Shown: positions 52,755 through 64,000 of the stretch, piece by piece
Numbering within the stretch: the first letter of the stretch is position 1
Layout: each line of letters opens with the position of its first letter
DNA from: Owenia fusiformis
Lineage: Eukaryota; Annelida; Polychaeta; Sabellida; Oweniidae
Reading direction: 5' to 3'
Assembly: GCA_903813345.2 (NCBI GenBank)
Contig: CAIIXF020000007.1
Coordinates: 18,091,564-18,155,563, forward strand
DNA: 64,000 nt
The notes under the pieces: generated by a model
The model's database searches: none
What the model was told of the DNA's origin: nothing
Seen by the model: the letters and a program-made list of their open reading frames with translations, nothing else
Made by a program: the position numbers and the translations under genes

Positions 52755-55700
52755 TTATTGCGTCAAAGTCCCGGAACCATCTGGAGTAATTGTCTGCTTA
52801 TTGTTGAATAATTTCCAATGCATTTCTGGATAAGAAATTCTATCTAGGGGAACTCTCTTAATCGCTTTACTCTCACTGGTGAACGCCAAGAATATACTGG
52901 CAGTCAGCACGAACGGAAACGCTAACACAAGCCCACCAATCTAGAATCACATAATCACAGTACAAAATTCACAGATATCGTATGTAGTTGTTATGATATA
53001 TAGTAATACATTGTATCTGTTGCGTTGTTCTGCCAGACACATATGTTGCGTTGTACTTATACCCATATATATGTTACGTTGTTCTAATAGCCAGATATAT
53101 CTGTTACACCGTGCTTATACCCAGATATACCCGTTGCGTTGTGGTACAATAGCCAAATATATCTGTTACATTGTGCTTATACCCTGATACACCGGTTACA
53201 TAGTGCTAATAGCCAGATATGTCTGTACATAATAGCCAGATATATCTGTTACGTTGTGCTAATAGCCAGATATATGTGTTGCGTTGTGCTAATAGCCAGA
53301 TATATTTGTTGCGTTGTGCAAATAGCCAGATATACTCTGATACTGTATAAGTGGTAATTTTGCCTAATCATTTAATTTGCCCATTGCCACATTTTAGCCG
53401 GTGTGAAAGAAATGATGGTCCCCCAGGGATTATGGTCCCCTTTCTTAACGGCCCTTACTGGCCCTGATTGTGTATAAGATAATGAGGGAAAGAGTTGTAT
53501 CTAGGTCACCATATAAATCAATGGAGAGTAGGACCATAATTTGATAGGACCTCCTACCCTTTTACACCTGGTTCGGAAAATTAAGTGTCGAAAATCTTAT
53601 CTACATAAAGTTACCCGATGGGAAGTTTCTTGTCATTAGGAAAATTGAAATTAGGAAAATTATATAATTTGACCATTCGGCACATTAACCACTATGATTA
53701 AATACCATTTATATAGTATCTGTTACGTTGTGCTTATAGACAGATAGATATGTTGCGTTGTGCTAATAGCCAGATATATATGTTGCGTTGTGCTAAGAGC
53801 CAGATGCATATGTTGCCTGTGCTAATAGCCAGATATATCTGTTATGTCGTGCTTATAGCCAGAAATATCTGTTACGTTGTGCTTATAGCCAGATATATAT
53901 GCTACGTTGTGCTTATATTAGATAGCCAGATATATCTGTTGCGTTGTGCTAATAGCCAGATATATCTGTTACGTTGTGCTTATAGCCAGATATATCTGTT
54001 ACGTTGTGTTTATAGCCAGATATATTTGTAGCGTTGTTAGCTAGACACATCTCTTACGTTAATACTAGCCAGTCTAAGAAAGGGGTATTTGTCGTGAATA
54101 AATTTAAAAAGCAACATCGGGCAAATGATAATTTTGAAAGCGTGAAACAGTATTACTTACATTATTGTTTGAGAATGTGTTAAACATGGCTCCATAAACG
54201 ATGGTAGAAAATATGGCTGAAATGACAAAATTCTCAAATTGAGTACAATGCGTCGTGGTAGGCCACGCCCACGCCCTCTCCATCACTGTCCTTCTGGAGA
54301 GGTGCAACATGGAGAGAGATGCTATCAGTCTCAGAATGGCACAATGCGCTTAATGATAGATCTGATTAGTTATTTAATATCATATTTTTATATGTTTATT
54401 CAAAATTTGTTCAGTTGTATGCCCATGGGCGCATCGGTCAAATTATTCTCAATAATGTTGTATCTAATCAACGTGGTACCTGCTGACAGAACTAGAATGT
54501 ACTTATGTTTTACCTGCTGATAGGGCAAGAATATGAGTTTGTATTGAAAGAACCCAGAAGAAACCTCCGAGAGATGTCGCTGCCAGCATAGCGTTGTAAC
54601 TCCATTCACCAGTGTAGATTTGCTCTGGAGGGGCAGCCACACATAAAGCTGTAGGTAATGAGAGAAATGATTATAAATATTCTTGCGTAAAATTTATTAT
54701 GCTCAAATGCAGGTAGATTTTAAGATGGGTCAACTCGGACAAGATTTGGAACGCTATATCATTAACCATCATTCCATTTAAACTGAACATACAAATGAAC
54801 AAAAGCTGAAAAAATGACGAAGTGCGTAATCAGGTAGTCGGTGAGGTTTGGGACAGTGAAAATATCTTTTGCTTGGAACACGTTTGGACAACAGTTTGGA
54901 ACAGAACATCCAAAATGGCTAACTTCCTGTTACCCGGTCTTCCAGTTTAAAATAAAATCAGTGGTTTAAATTAAAGAAAATGCATTTCAACATTATGCCT
55001 TACTGCTTACCTGTAAATACGCTCATAAATGGTCCCAATATTGCATGTAGAAAGAGGATTGGGGATCCTATAAGTAGGCCTAATAATATCAACACCCCCA
55101 CTATCGCTTGATTTGATCCATAGATCTGGGCACAGCTACACGGTATCGCAAGGAAAATCTGAAATACACAACCTTCTTTAATACTGAACATAACCAATTC
55201 ATGGCTGAAAACTCAATAACCCGAACACTAGTGCCGAAATAGCAAACGATTCTGAGATCAATACCAGGGCTCCAAGAAAATACTGAATAGTAAAATGGGG
55301 AAAACTAGATAACAAATTTTTAAGCATTTTTGTAATTTGTTCCGCTCTTGTGACATAAGATGTATGAGCTCGAGTCACCCCATTTGTTAATAATAACACA
55401 ATGCATATTCGAAGAATTTGTACTTGGATAGTACAAGAATGAGCACAATTTGACCCAAACACGTCAAAAATTGAATCAAAAATACAAGCGAGTAATGAAC
55501 AATAGAGTAATTTGATGTTTCAGCAATATTCCGAGATTTGAGAAGTGTATACGACTGATAACAATGAGCTTCGAAGTAGGCAATTCAATATAATGCCAAC
55601 TCAAAGTGGCAATTTGACAATTCAAAAACAGATGTGCATTGTACTGTTGTATCATTGTATCGATCCGTACATAAAGGCCTCGTGGAAAACAACTCAGTGA

Positions 55701-58700
55701 CATGTGGAACTTCTGCTAAAGATTTCTAAATGTTGTTAATCAAATTTTGTCTATATTTGAAATTGAATAGACCAAGTACTTTTTCAATCATGAAAAATAT
55801 TTGGATCTTGAATAATTGAAGTTATTATTTTCTAATGCTGTTCATGCACTGCAGTAAGCTACAGAGTAAAACCTCTCTTTAGTGAACACCCTGATATCTA
55901 TTTTTGGCCTTTGGATAAAACGACAACCCGATGGGTTTATAATTATGAAAAACATATACTGACATTTCTTTTATAATTTCAGAAACCAAATTAATTGAAT
56001 TCAAGATTAATAACTCCTTCCAAGGTTGTATACAGAATTACAGATGCTGTAAATGTGCATTTGCCATTAATTGCATTGACCATGTTGATATTCAATTATA
56101 TTTCGATATTCACACCATTCATTCTTCTTCAGGTAAAAGATTCGAAAAAAGTCAGAGATCATACGTAAATGGTGGAATCGAATCTGATACACAATATTAT
56201 CAGGTCACCCCGACTTGATATTTATACTCGTAACCAACTAATGGTGCTTGGATGAATGATGTTATGCCAAAGAGACAAATGCCTTCGAAGAATCCTGAAT
56301 TATGTATAACATTTTAGTGAGAGATAATATAATTGTTTTTAGTTATTAGACCTGTATAGTTAGTTGCCTATATACAGCAATAATCAAATGATATAATGCC
56401 TCTGTTGCACCAGAACGCTCGGTGAATTAGGCTACATACTATACTAATAGCAGATCACCTCAAGAAGAAATGGGAAGGGATGTCAGTGGGGATGTAACCA
56501 TAAGTATTTCTCTATTCCCTGAATTAATTCTTCATCTGGGGGAGTAAAAGACATACACTGTTACATTAAGTGATTGAGTTTGTGTTTTTTCAAATGCAGC
56601 TACTCATATCACATTTTCAGCATTGTTCTAAGTTTTATTTTGTCCTAGCTTGCTACATTTTAATTGCTAACATTTAAACATTCCCCCATTTTCGCACTTT
56701 GATTCCTTAATAACTCTACCAATGGTCCAATAGCTTTGAAATCTTGTTAAAATCTCATGTTAATAAGATTTTAAGAGATCTGCATTTTTAACCATTAAAG
56801 ACTAACATTTTCTTCTATTTGATGGCATATTTGAATTCTGTGTGTAATTTTCTATCAAAACAGCTTTGATTTGCACCATTATTTACCTTTATTCAAATTC
56901 TAATGATTTTCTAGTTGGTCGGGCTAAATCCCCATTGACACAATGCTGAAAAAGCTTTAAAAGTTCATTAACTTTTACTATTAAGAATCACAAATCTAAT
57001 GTGAAATCACAATCTACATGTCAATACCCATGATGCCATCTATTTTCCATTTATATGGAAAAGGGTCAATTAATAATATATCCCGGATCTTTTGGCAGAT
57101 ATTACACTTGAGATTGTAAGGAATATATTGGTAAGTCAGCTGTACATGTTGCTTGCGCGTGAATTTTGTCACTCCCTATAGATCTGATTCTGCCTTTAAT
57201 ACCGCAATCTGTGCGGATTTTTAATACAAGACATTTTTCGAGCTTATACCTAGAGTATGATAATACATTAAAGCCATCGAAAATCCCCGACCCCACTTAT
57301 TTCAGCTCTAAATATAGACATTATAGGATACCTTTGATACAAGTATTCACTTTTCCAAACCAATCCAACCAATAGATTTTACATTTCATTTTGATTCACT
57401 TGTCCACGCGGAGATATGTTTTTAAATCACGCCTAACCATCGACAACGTACAGTGACAAAACACACCGTCGTACACTATAAAAATCTGCAATATTAGAAA
57501 ATTTCACATTGGACTTTTTGAGAAAAGGACACTTTAGCAATGCCATATTGATAGCCGTTTATAATGGCAGCCAATGGGGAATTTCCAAAAATTAAAACCT
57601 CAATATCTTTGGAATTAGGTAAAAGAAAAAATTTAACCCTTCTTATTTTGAAGATAGTCATGTTATTGTAATATACTAGGAGAATGAGCATTATTACTCT
57701 AAAAGTGTTCTGCAGGGAGTCTTTTGAAGATTGATAAATTAACATGCGGCTCAATATAGGTTCTTACAGTTTTTAACGGCTAAATATATCAAAAATAAGA
57801 AATTTTTAGAAATGTGCCTGTTTGATTTTTTTTAAATCAATATATCAACTATAGAAATCTGCAATATTATAAAATTTCACAGTGGACTTTTTGAGAAAAG
57901 GACACTTTAGCAAAGCCATATTGATAGCCGTTTATAATGGCAGCCAATGGGGAATTTCCAAAATCCAAACGTCAATATCTTTGGAATTAGGTAAAAGAAA
58001 AAAACTAACCCCTCTTATTTTGAAGATAATCATGTTATTGTAACATACTAGGAGAATGAGCATTATTCCTCTAAAACTGTTCTGCAAGGGGTCTTTTGAA
58101 GATTGATAAATTAACATGGGGCTCAATATAGGTTTTTATAGTTTTTAACGGCTAAATATATCAAAAATAAGAAATTTTCAGAAATGTACCTGTTTGATTA
58201 TTTTAAAATCGATATATCAACTATAGAAATCTGCAATATTAGAAAATTTCACATTGGGCTTTTTGAGAAAAGGACACTTTAGCAATGCCATATTGATAGC
58301 CGTTTATAATGGCAGCCAATGGGGAATTTCCAAAAATTAAAACCTCAATATCTTTGGAATTAGGTAAAAGAAAAAAATTAACCCCTCTTATTTTGAAGAT
58401 AATCATGTTATTGTAACATACTAGGAGAATGAGCATTATTCCTCTAAAACTGTTCTGCAAGGGGTCTTTTGAAGATTGATAAATTAACATGGGGCTCAAT
58501 ATAGGTTTTTATAGTTTTTAACGGCTAAATATATCAAAAATAAGAAATTTTCAGAAATGTACCTGATTGATTTTTTTAAAATCAATATATCAACTATAGA
58601 AATCTGCAATATTAAAAAAATTCACCGTGGACTTTTTGAGAAAAGGACATTTTAGCAAAGCCATATTGATAGCCGTTTATAATGGCAGCCAATGGGGAAT

Positions 58701-60887
58701 TTCCAAAATTCAAACGTCAATATCTTTGGAACTAGGTAAAAAAAAAAATTTAACCCTTCTTATTTTGTAGATAATCATGTTATTGTAACATACTAGGAGA
58801 ATGGGCATTATTTTTCAAAAACTGTTCTGCAGGGGGTCTTTTGAAGATTGATTAATTAACATAGCGCTCAATGTAAATGAGCAAAATTTTCGAGGCCTGC
58901 TATTTTCAACTGGGGCCACTTTTCAACACCACTTCGTTAGATATCAAAAATATATGTATTAATGATACTTATTTCAGGAAAATGTTGCTTTATATATAGC
59001 AAGTGCAGTTGAACAGCTAACTGACCCCACTATTATAAACGTTGAATACTGTCTTTATGCCGCCCCCGTTTAAACAATTATAAAAATAAACATTGAAAGC
59101 ATACGCCAAAACAAAACAAGCACGTTAGTTTTACAGAAAATACAAATTAAATCATTCATCATTTCAAATCGAAACTGAACAATAACAGTATTACTTCAAT
59201 TTTATTTAACCTAGAACCTTTGAACTTCAGCACTTTCCAGATATATATAGATATATTTATAAAACCTTCAACAGTCTTAAATTGCGTAGTAGTTAGAGAA
59301 ACATATTCTCATAAAAATATTCGGTACTCTTAGACGACGAGAGAAAACGATCAGAGGAAATGTGTAAAAAACACAATTTTCCAACCGACCAATTACTGTA
59401 CATGGGAAAGAAAGACTTTTTGTAATAAAAACCGATACTATAAAATTAATAGTTTGTGAAACGATAAAGCCCCACTGTTATGAAATCACAACTGACCAAG
59501 TTTCCATTGGAAAATGTATACACTTGAACGGCCTTGGTCCAGAGATAGCGTCCCTTGTCCAAAACAGCTTGTAATAAAATCAAACATGGCTTACCTGGCC
59601 CCAGTCTATACTGGCTTGAGCAAATGTCTCATTCGGAGCTGCTTTTATCCGTGGGGGAAAGTTTGGATTGTTCGGTGGGAGGGCGGCGAGAAACACGAAC
59701 GCTACCAAACAGAACGGGAGGTTGAAGGCGGGGATGTTCCACGAAGAAAATATTCCCCCTAAACCACTATTCACATAAACGCTAAAAAAAGTTTAAATGA
59801 ACTGTATCGAATCTGAAAGCAACAAGAATGATAACATGTATGATAATTAGAGAATTCGATTTGATCAAATGTCCGCATTATATTCTGGAAATCTGACAAA
59901 ATGCGACTCGCGAAAAAGCACATGGCTGATAGCTTAATCATTAGTATCAGTCATGTAATGTCAAACAAGATAAGAAAGAATATTGTTTTCTCGCTGAAGC
60001 AAGTGGCAGTGAACACGGAAATCCAACGGAATATTGAACCCGTTTATCCCTTGTCCCTCTTGGTTTTCATTGTTTTAAATGATGATATCATCTGGGTTAT
60101 TGTAGAATGGGCACTTTTATATTCATGGAGCCGTTCATGTATAATTTTTAGTTCCGACTATTCGCAATTAGTCAATAAAAAGCAATGAATTAGTTTTGAA
60201 GTTATTAATTTATAAAAATCAAGGACGTCTGTCATCATGAGAAACTATGACATCTCATTTCTTCTCAGCCCTAAGATGTTTCAGGTGAAACAGAAAGATG
60301 CTACGAGTATCAGAATGGACGTCTATATATAGACGTCCTGATAAAAGCAACCTTTTCAATTAGACATCAAAAACAGTTTCAACTTTTACTTTGTGCTGAA
60401 ATACATTGTACCGACCGATCGTTCAACTTCTATCCAAATCTGTGAAAATAGTCACGTTCTGGTTATTTGCTTCTGTTTACCTGAGCATGGCGAGGAAAAC
60501 CACGGGAAACACAGTCCAGGGGTACCAGTCTGGCTTATCAATCGACGCTGAAACTACGATCCCTACAAGCATTCCATGGAACGTACATCCACCGTTTGAA
60601 ATAGCTCCGTGGTCCTGGCCAAGGAGAAAGGCAGTCGCGATGGCTGATATAAGCCCCGTTATACCACATATTGCCACCCAAGGATTTGCGATGAACATAC
60701 CAATCAATATCAAAAGACCACTGATGGGGTTGTTGAGAAAGATCGGTGCTCCTATGGCACGTAGGATCCAACTTGGTACTGCCAGGACCCATGGTTTAGT
60801 TTTTAACCAGTCGGTTAATGCAGGGAGATCTCCCATAATGTACCGAAATAAAAACTTAAGAACTTTGTTGTTATAATCTTCTGACAT
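52755..60887 (-). CDS. Urea transporter (SLC14 family), complete
   Basis: Six exons: 60887-60481, 59781-59595, 55158-55011, 54648-54514, 54216-54161 and 52940-52755 (TAA). They join in phase to 372 residues, close to the usual SLC14 length. The family moves urea passively across the plasma membrane through a trimeric channel with two homologous halves. Exon 1 carries the first half's signatures: NPISGLLILIGMFIANPW, then a GQD and KPDWYPW segment. Exon 2 has NIPAFNLPF, the UT signature (LPxxTxPF-like), followed by an extracellular-loop region with N-glycosylation motif APNET. Exon 3 repeats the half-domain start (AQIYGSNQAIVGVLILLGLL), exon 4 has APPEQIYTGEWSYNAMLA, and exon 6 has a looser second signature (LVLAFPF). 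It ends RISYPE and a hydrophilic tail. An alternative N terminus may exist (see 63205-63347). Confidence 0.95.
52990..54062. repeat. 30-bp minisatellite in a urea transporter intron
   Basis: Units close to gtgctaatagccagatatat followed by ctgttgcgtt form two clusters, about 52990-53335 and 53715-54062, roughly ten to twelve units each, separated by about 380 bp of unrelated sequence. Both lie in the intron between exons 54216-54161 and 52940-52755. Since 30 is a multiple of three, long frames appear in it, but they are artefacts. Confidence 0.95.
54217..54513. other. Intron of the urea transporter
   Basis: It contains gtaggccacgcccacgccct with ctccatcactgtccttctgg, closely similar to 21840-21880 (gtaagccacaccctctccat, ctctatccttctggg). 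A fainter match (gaaagatgctacgagtatcagaatgg) is at 60290-60320. This is a small dispersed repeat with no other feature. Confidence 0.5.
56640..57200. repeat. Dispersed repeat related to 26.2-26.8 kb
   Basis: In reverse orientation to the copy at 26220-26820. Shared blocks are cccattttcgcactttgatt at about 56685 and agattgtaaggaatatattg to ctgattctgcctttaa at 57110-57200. The middle of this copy is expanded or replaced. It lies within the long urea transporter intron. Confidence 0.6.
57476..58875. repeat. Four-copy tandem repeat, about 372 bp unit
   Basis: The phrase aaatctgcaatatta recurs at about 57481, 57854, 58226 and 58600. Copies share long blocks such as ttttgagaaaaggac and ataatggcagccaatgggga with only scattered differences. 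It is located in the intron between urea transporter exons 59781-59595 and 55158-55011. The ~86-codon minus frames repeated in it are artefacts of the repeat. Confidence 0.95.
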
Positions 60888-60935
60888 TATGGCAGGTATT
60901 TGTTGATTGTGAAACTTGGTTGTGCTTCTATTTCG

Positions 60936-63204
60936 CCTGCCAAAAACCTTTGCACATCTCCAAAACTTCTTCGGGCTGCATCAGTTTACCGATCGACTGT
61001 CACTTTGTTACTCTAACATCACCTCGTTCATTCGTATTATATTCGCATATATATACGGTAAGCGGTATTAGTATCTGATCCTTGGTCTCCTGGGATACTA
61101 TCTATTTACCGAAAAAGCAATAAAAACACAAAGTCAAAGGTCCGATGTTTCCTAACATTCGTCGTTTGATCCAATCTATTTCATTGCCGCGTAATATACA
61201 TTTAGTAATATTTTATATGTCCAATGCCGGTGACCATGAATGTGGCAATTGTTCTTGGCTTCGATCCCTCACACCAAAATGTCTAATTGTTGATTAGAGA
61301 TTACCAATAAACATCAGCTAGGGTTCTTTCATGATTGTAACATATCCATGATCAAGGGAATGTATACATAATGTAATACGTATACAGCAATTAATTGCTC
61401 GCAATGTTTAACAATATAAGTAGTGTCAATATCAGCTGATCCTTGTCATAAAGTAGGTGTGTTCCCACTAATCTGTTCATATATTCCAACCTCCTTCATC
61501 ATGGTCACTGGCTTGGAGGAAAAATTCACCAATAGTCAGTCTGATCTATTACTATTATCGACGGCAAGCAATGTTACTACTGCACTGTTAATTTGTAAGA
61601 CTTGCGGCACTATCTGCAATTTCCGATGTCTTTTAGCTTTCTAAGATCTACAGATACATGTAAATCGACAGTAAAAGGGTAGTCAGAGACTTAAGGCTTG
61701 GAATACATGCCTAACAACGAGAATGTATAAAAATTGTTCGATACGTTATATTAGTAACAATCTCGAATTACTTTATTATTGTTAATGAAAAATGTTAGTA
61801 GTTAGCGAGGCAATATGACAAAAACACAACCAGGGAATTACCAGACTGTCGTTATATTATTGTGCACATCCCATCCCATTATAAGGGCGGCATTGATTAA
61901 ATTATGTACCGTGATCTTCTGGCATGTATTGTATGAATATATTCATTATACAACAGTAGTATGTCAGACGTAAGCATAAATACTATATGTTATATACATG
62001 CCTTCCTGTTGAAATTGAAGTGAAGTGAGGCGTGAGATTAAACTAGGCATTAACATCCAACATGTCACCATCTGCCATTTGTTACAGACGCCGTCATTTG
62101 TTAAAGACGCCGTGTCACAGACGCCGAACCCCGAACCCCATCCACAAAAAAGTTGTGGAGACATAAAACTGGTTACAACCCTATTGACTACTGTATCTAA
62201 ATACAAATAAGTGTTAAAAATTGACATTTTTCATGTAATTGAACATAGCTGAAACTTAACCTATTTTTGCTCATCATTTTATGTATTCTAAAATATAATG
62301 CCTTTATATGAACTACGTCAGCATACTTTTTTGATCGTTCCGATTGTAAGTAGCTTTGATATCTGGCTTCAAAATTGTGAATTTCGTGAAATTGTCAATG
62401 TAACAGGACAACACGCTTTTGAAAACATGTCATATCTCAATAATAAATGGTCGCATCTTTTAATTTTGGTTATGCTGGCATAGAGAACATTCATTCAGAG
62501 TGTGATGAGAGCACTGTATTTGATCTCAACCTATTACCGAGTATATAGACCAAATAAAGTAAATGTAAAATTTATTCTGTGAAAATCGACATGGTCGTTT
62601 AAACACACCCACACGGCATTAGGGGAATCCGAGAAAAATAAGTTATATGTGGTTAGCAAGTCCTTGATTCAGTTTATCAGACCAGCATGTTCCAAATCGT
62701 GATAATAATTGTGATTGAATTATAATGAACATTATCTGAAAATTTCTGAAAATTCTCCAAGATGTAATTCACACATGGCCAGCATTCTAGTGTAAAGACG
62801 GACACTATTCAAGAAAACAATATATCCACTCTGTTTTAACGAAAACATTTTACGAAATGACCAGCACGACCCCATCTATGAGCGAATATGGTGTGAAACT
62901 GTGACAATCGACATGCGTGAAAATCGACATGGTTATACCATTGAACTCAAAGCAGTGAATTAGTCATTTCTATATATCACAAATGGATTGATAAGATTTT
63001 ATGTGATTACCAATACACTGATAACACATGCGTAAGAGTTTTCTGAGAATTACGCATTAAGATCAATTGATAGACAATGAAAAGATAACAGCTAAAGAGT
63101 TTTCTCTTTGTTCAGCGTACCTTTTCCATTTTATACGTCTTTGCAAAAATACGTTACATGTAAGCAGATGATAAGTTTTTGGAACTTCCATAAGCATAAT
63201 TTAC
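60936..63204. other. Upstream region of the urea transporter
   Basis: No exon, RNA gene or clear repeat was recognised apart from a short direct duplication of acgccg phrases near 62090-62125. It is either intergenic promoter DNA or the first intron of a longer transporter transcript starting at 63347. Confidence 0.4.
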
Positions 63205-63347
63205 CGAAAGATTTTCACTACAAAAATCATTATGAAGACCATTATAGCCCAAAATGTGCCAACCGCTGTAAATAACGTTTCGTTCAGTGCATTCCCGGGG
63301 ATTGCATTAACGTTTGGGTTCAGTTTCTTTTTCAATGAATGCATCAT
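63205..63347 (-). CDS. Membrane-anchor exon, possible alternative N terminus of the urea transporter
   Basis: ATG at 63347 (followed by a second ATG) opens 47 codons ending at a donor (gtaaat) in phase 2. It reads MMHSLKKKLNPNVNAIPGNA and then an N-glycosylation site (NETL) and a hydrophobic helix (VGTFWAIMVFIMIFVVKIF). The phase and strand fit the urea transporter: a good acceptor (tttttggcag) at 60937 would join it in frame through 16 stop-free codons (RNRSTTKFHNQQIPAI) to that gene's ATG at 60887. Alternatively it is the first exon of another small membrane protein whose other exons I did not find. Confidence 0.45.
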
Positions 63348-64000
63348 TCTCAATGGTGAACAGCATAAACCTGCAGATATCTAGATCTGAAATGTCCCTT
63401 TAACATATTTCAAATCAAGAACCCGATTGGGTTAAAAGTGCAGATCTGAACTGTTTTTCGAAATACCGTTTCTGTAACTTAAGTGAGGAATTAAATCGAT
63501 GATTCTGTTGTCTTCTGAACTCTTTGTTCGCAAATGTGTACATTTTCTAAAACATATGATACTGATATACGTTTGTATTAAAAATGTCGTGAGAATTCTG
63601 CCTACAACGTTTGAAATAAGGAAAAAAGAAAAATCGTAGCTTCGACATTCCGACATTTACCGTTTCGGTAACCAGCGTAATCGAGTGGATCACTAGTGAA
63701 CAGGAGAGTAGTCTGAACGGATTTATTTCAGGCGATGGTCAAGCTAATTGTCTAGCAACGAATTCATCAGTTCCCTGATTAAACATTGAAGATTGAATAT
63801 ACTTTACACAAGCATTGAAACAATATCATGGCTTTTTTACATTATTAGTACTCCAACGGGCTGATGAATTTGTTTTCTTAATATGTCAACTCTACGACAA
63901 TGGTGGAATATTTATTCAAAATATAAAATTGATGCATGTTGTTTGTACTTTTGTAACCCCTATAGACTTGAGTCTGTCTTCAGCTGTCTAGCTTTAAACA
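63348..64000. other. No feature recognised
   Basis: AT-rich DNA at the right edge. A 74-codon minus-strand frame at 63432-63656 has no recognisable domain or convincing splice context. Confidence 0.4.

Noticed and set aside
53750-54031. Frame with repeated IARYICYVVL-type peptide, looking like membrane segments
   Set aside because: Translation of the 30-bp intronic minisatellite; all three frames of such arrays give repeated peptides.
54217-54513. Shared pieces with 21840-21880 as evidence of a gene relation between protease and transporter
   Set aside because: The shared text is a short non-coding phrase in introns of both genes, best explained as a dispersed repeat.
57494-58499. Three similar 64-86 codon minus-strand frames starting MSxMLIYQSSKD
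   Set aside because: They recur because the 372-bp tandem unit recurs; no splice context, and they lie within a urea transporter intron.
60406-60876. 156-codon plus-strand frame opposite urea transporter exon 1
   Set aside because: The minus-strand frame matches SLC14 signatures and splices in phase to five more exons; the plus frame has no recognisable content.

Overview
This window is AT-rich nuclear DNA from an animal, most likely an aquatic invertebrate. The coding signal is split into many short exons with GT-AG introns. The products are metazoan: a trypsin-type protease with a signal peptide, a transmembrane mucin with an EGF-like module, and an SLC14-type urea transporter. Intergenic and intronic DNA is crowded with LINE 3' ends, mariner-like elements, long-armed foldback elements and satellites. 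No species can be named from the sequence alone.

Layout. 1-900: satellite DNA. 1665-6316 (minus): the first nine coding exons of a secreted two-module protein of unknown function, continuing off the left edge. 6.5-21.3 kb: almost purely repetitive, with a LINE 3' end, a higher-order satellite, nested foldback transposons, and one foldback that encloses the first exon of a PIF1-like helicase. 21.4-24.8 kb (plus): a complete six- or seven-exon trypsin-like protease. 25-27 kb: inverted-repeat elements. 27.6-34.1 kb (minus): a complete transmembrane mucin gene. Two more mucin-repeat exons lie upstream of it at 37.0-37.5 and 42.0-43.3 kb. 45.5-49.6 kb: a 4.1 kb foldback element. 50.4-52.4 kb: a dead mariner carrying a LINE fragment. 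52.8-60.9 kb (minus): a complete six-exon urea transporter with satellites in two introns. 63.2-63.35 kb: a membrane-anchor exon that can splice in frame onto the transporter.

The genes do not form a pathway. Three of the four act at the cell surface or outside the cell, which fits an epithelial or gut setting, but that is inference. The main interest is the exon structure (cassette mucin exons, twin terminal exons, a microexon, a NAGNAG acceptor, a possible alternative transporter N terminus) and the number of long inverted-repeat elements, at least nine in 64 kb. All exon models were read by eye from splice-site and phase consistency.
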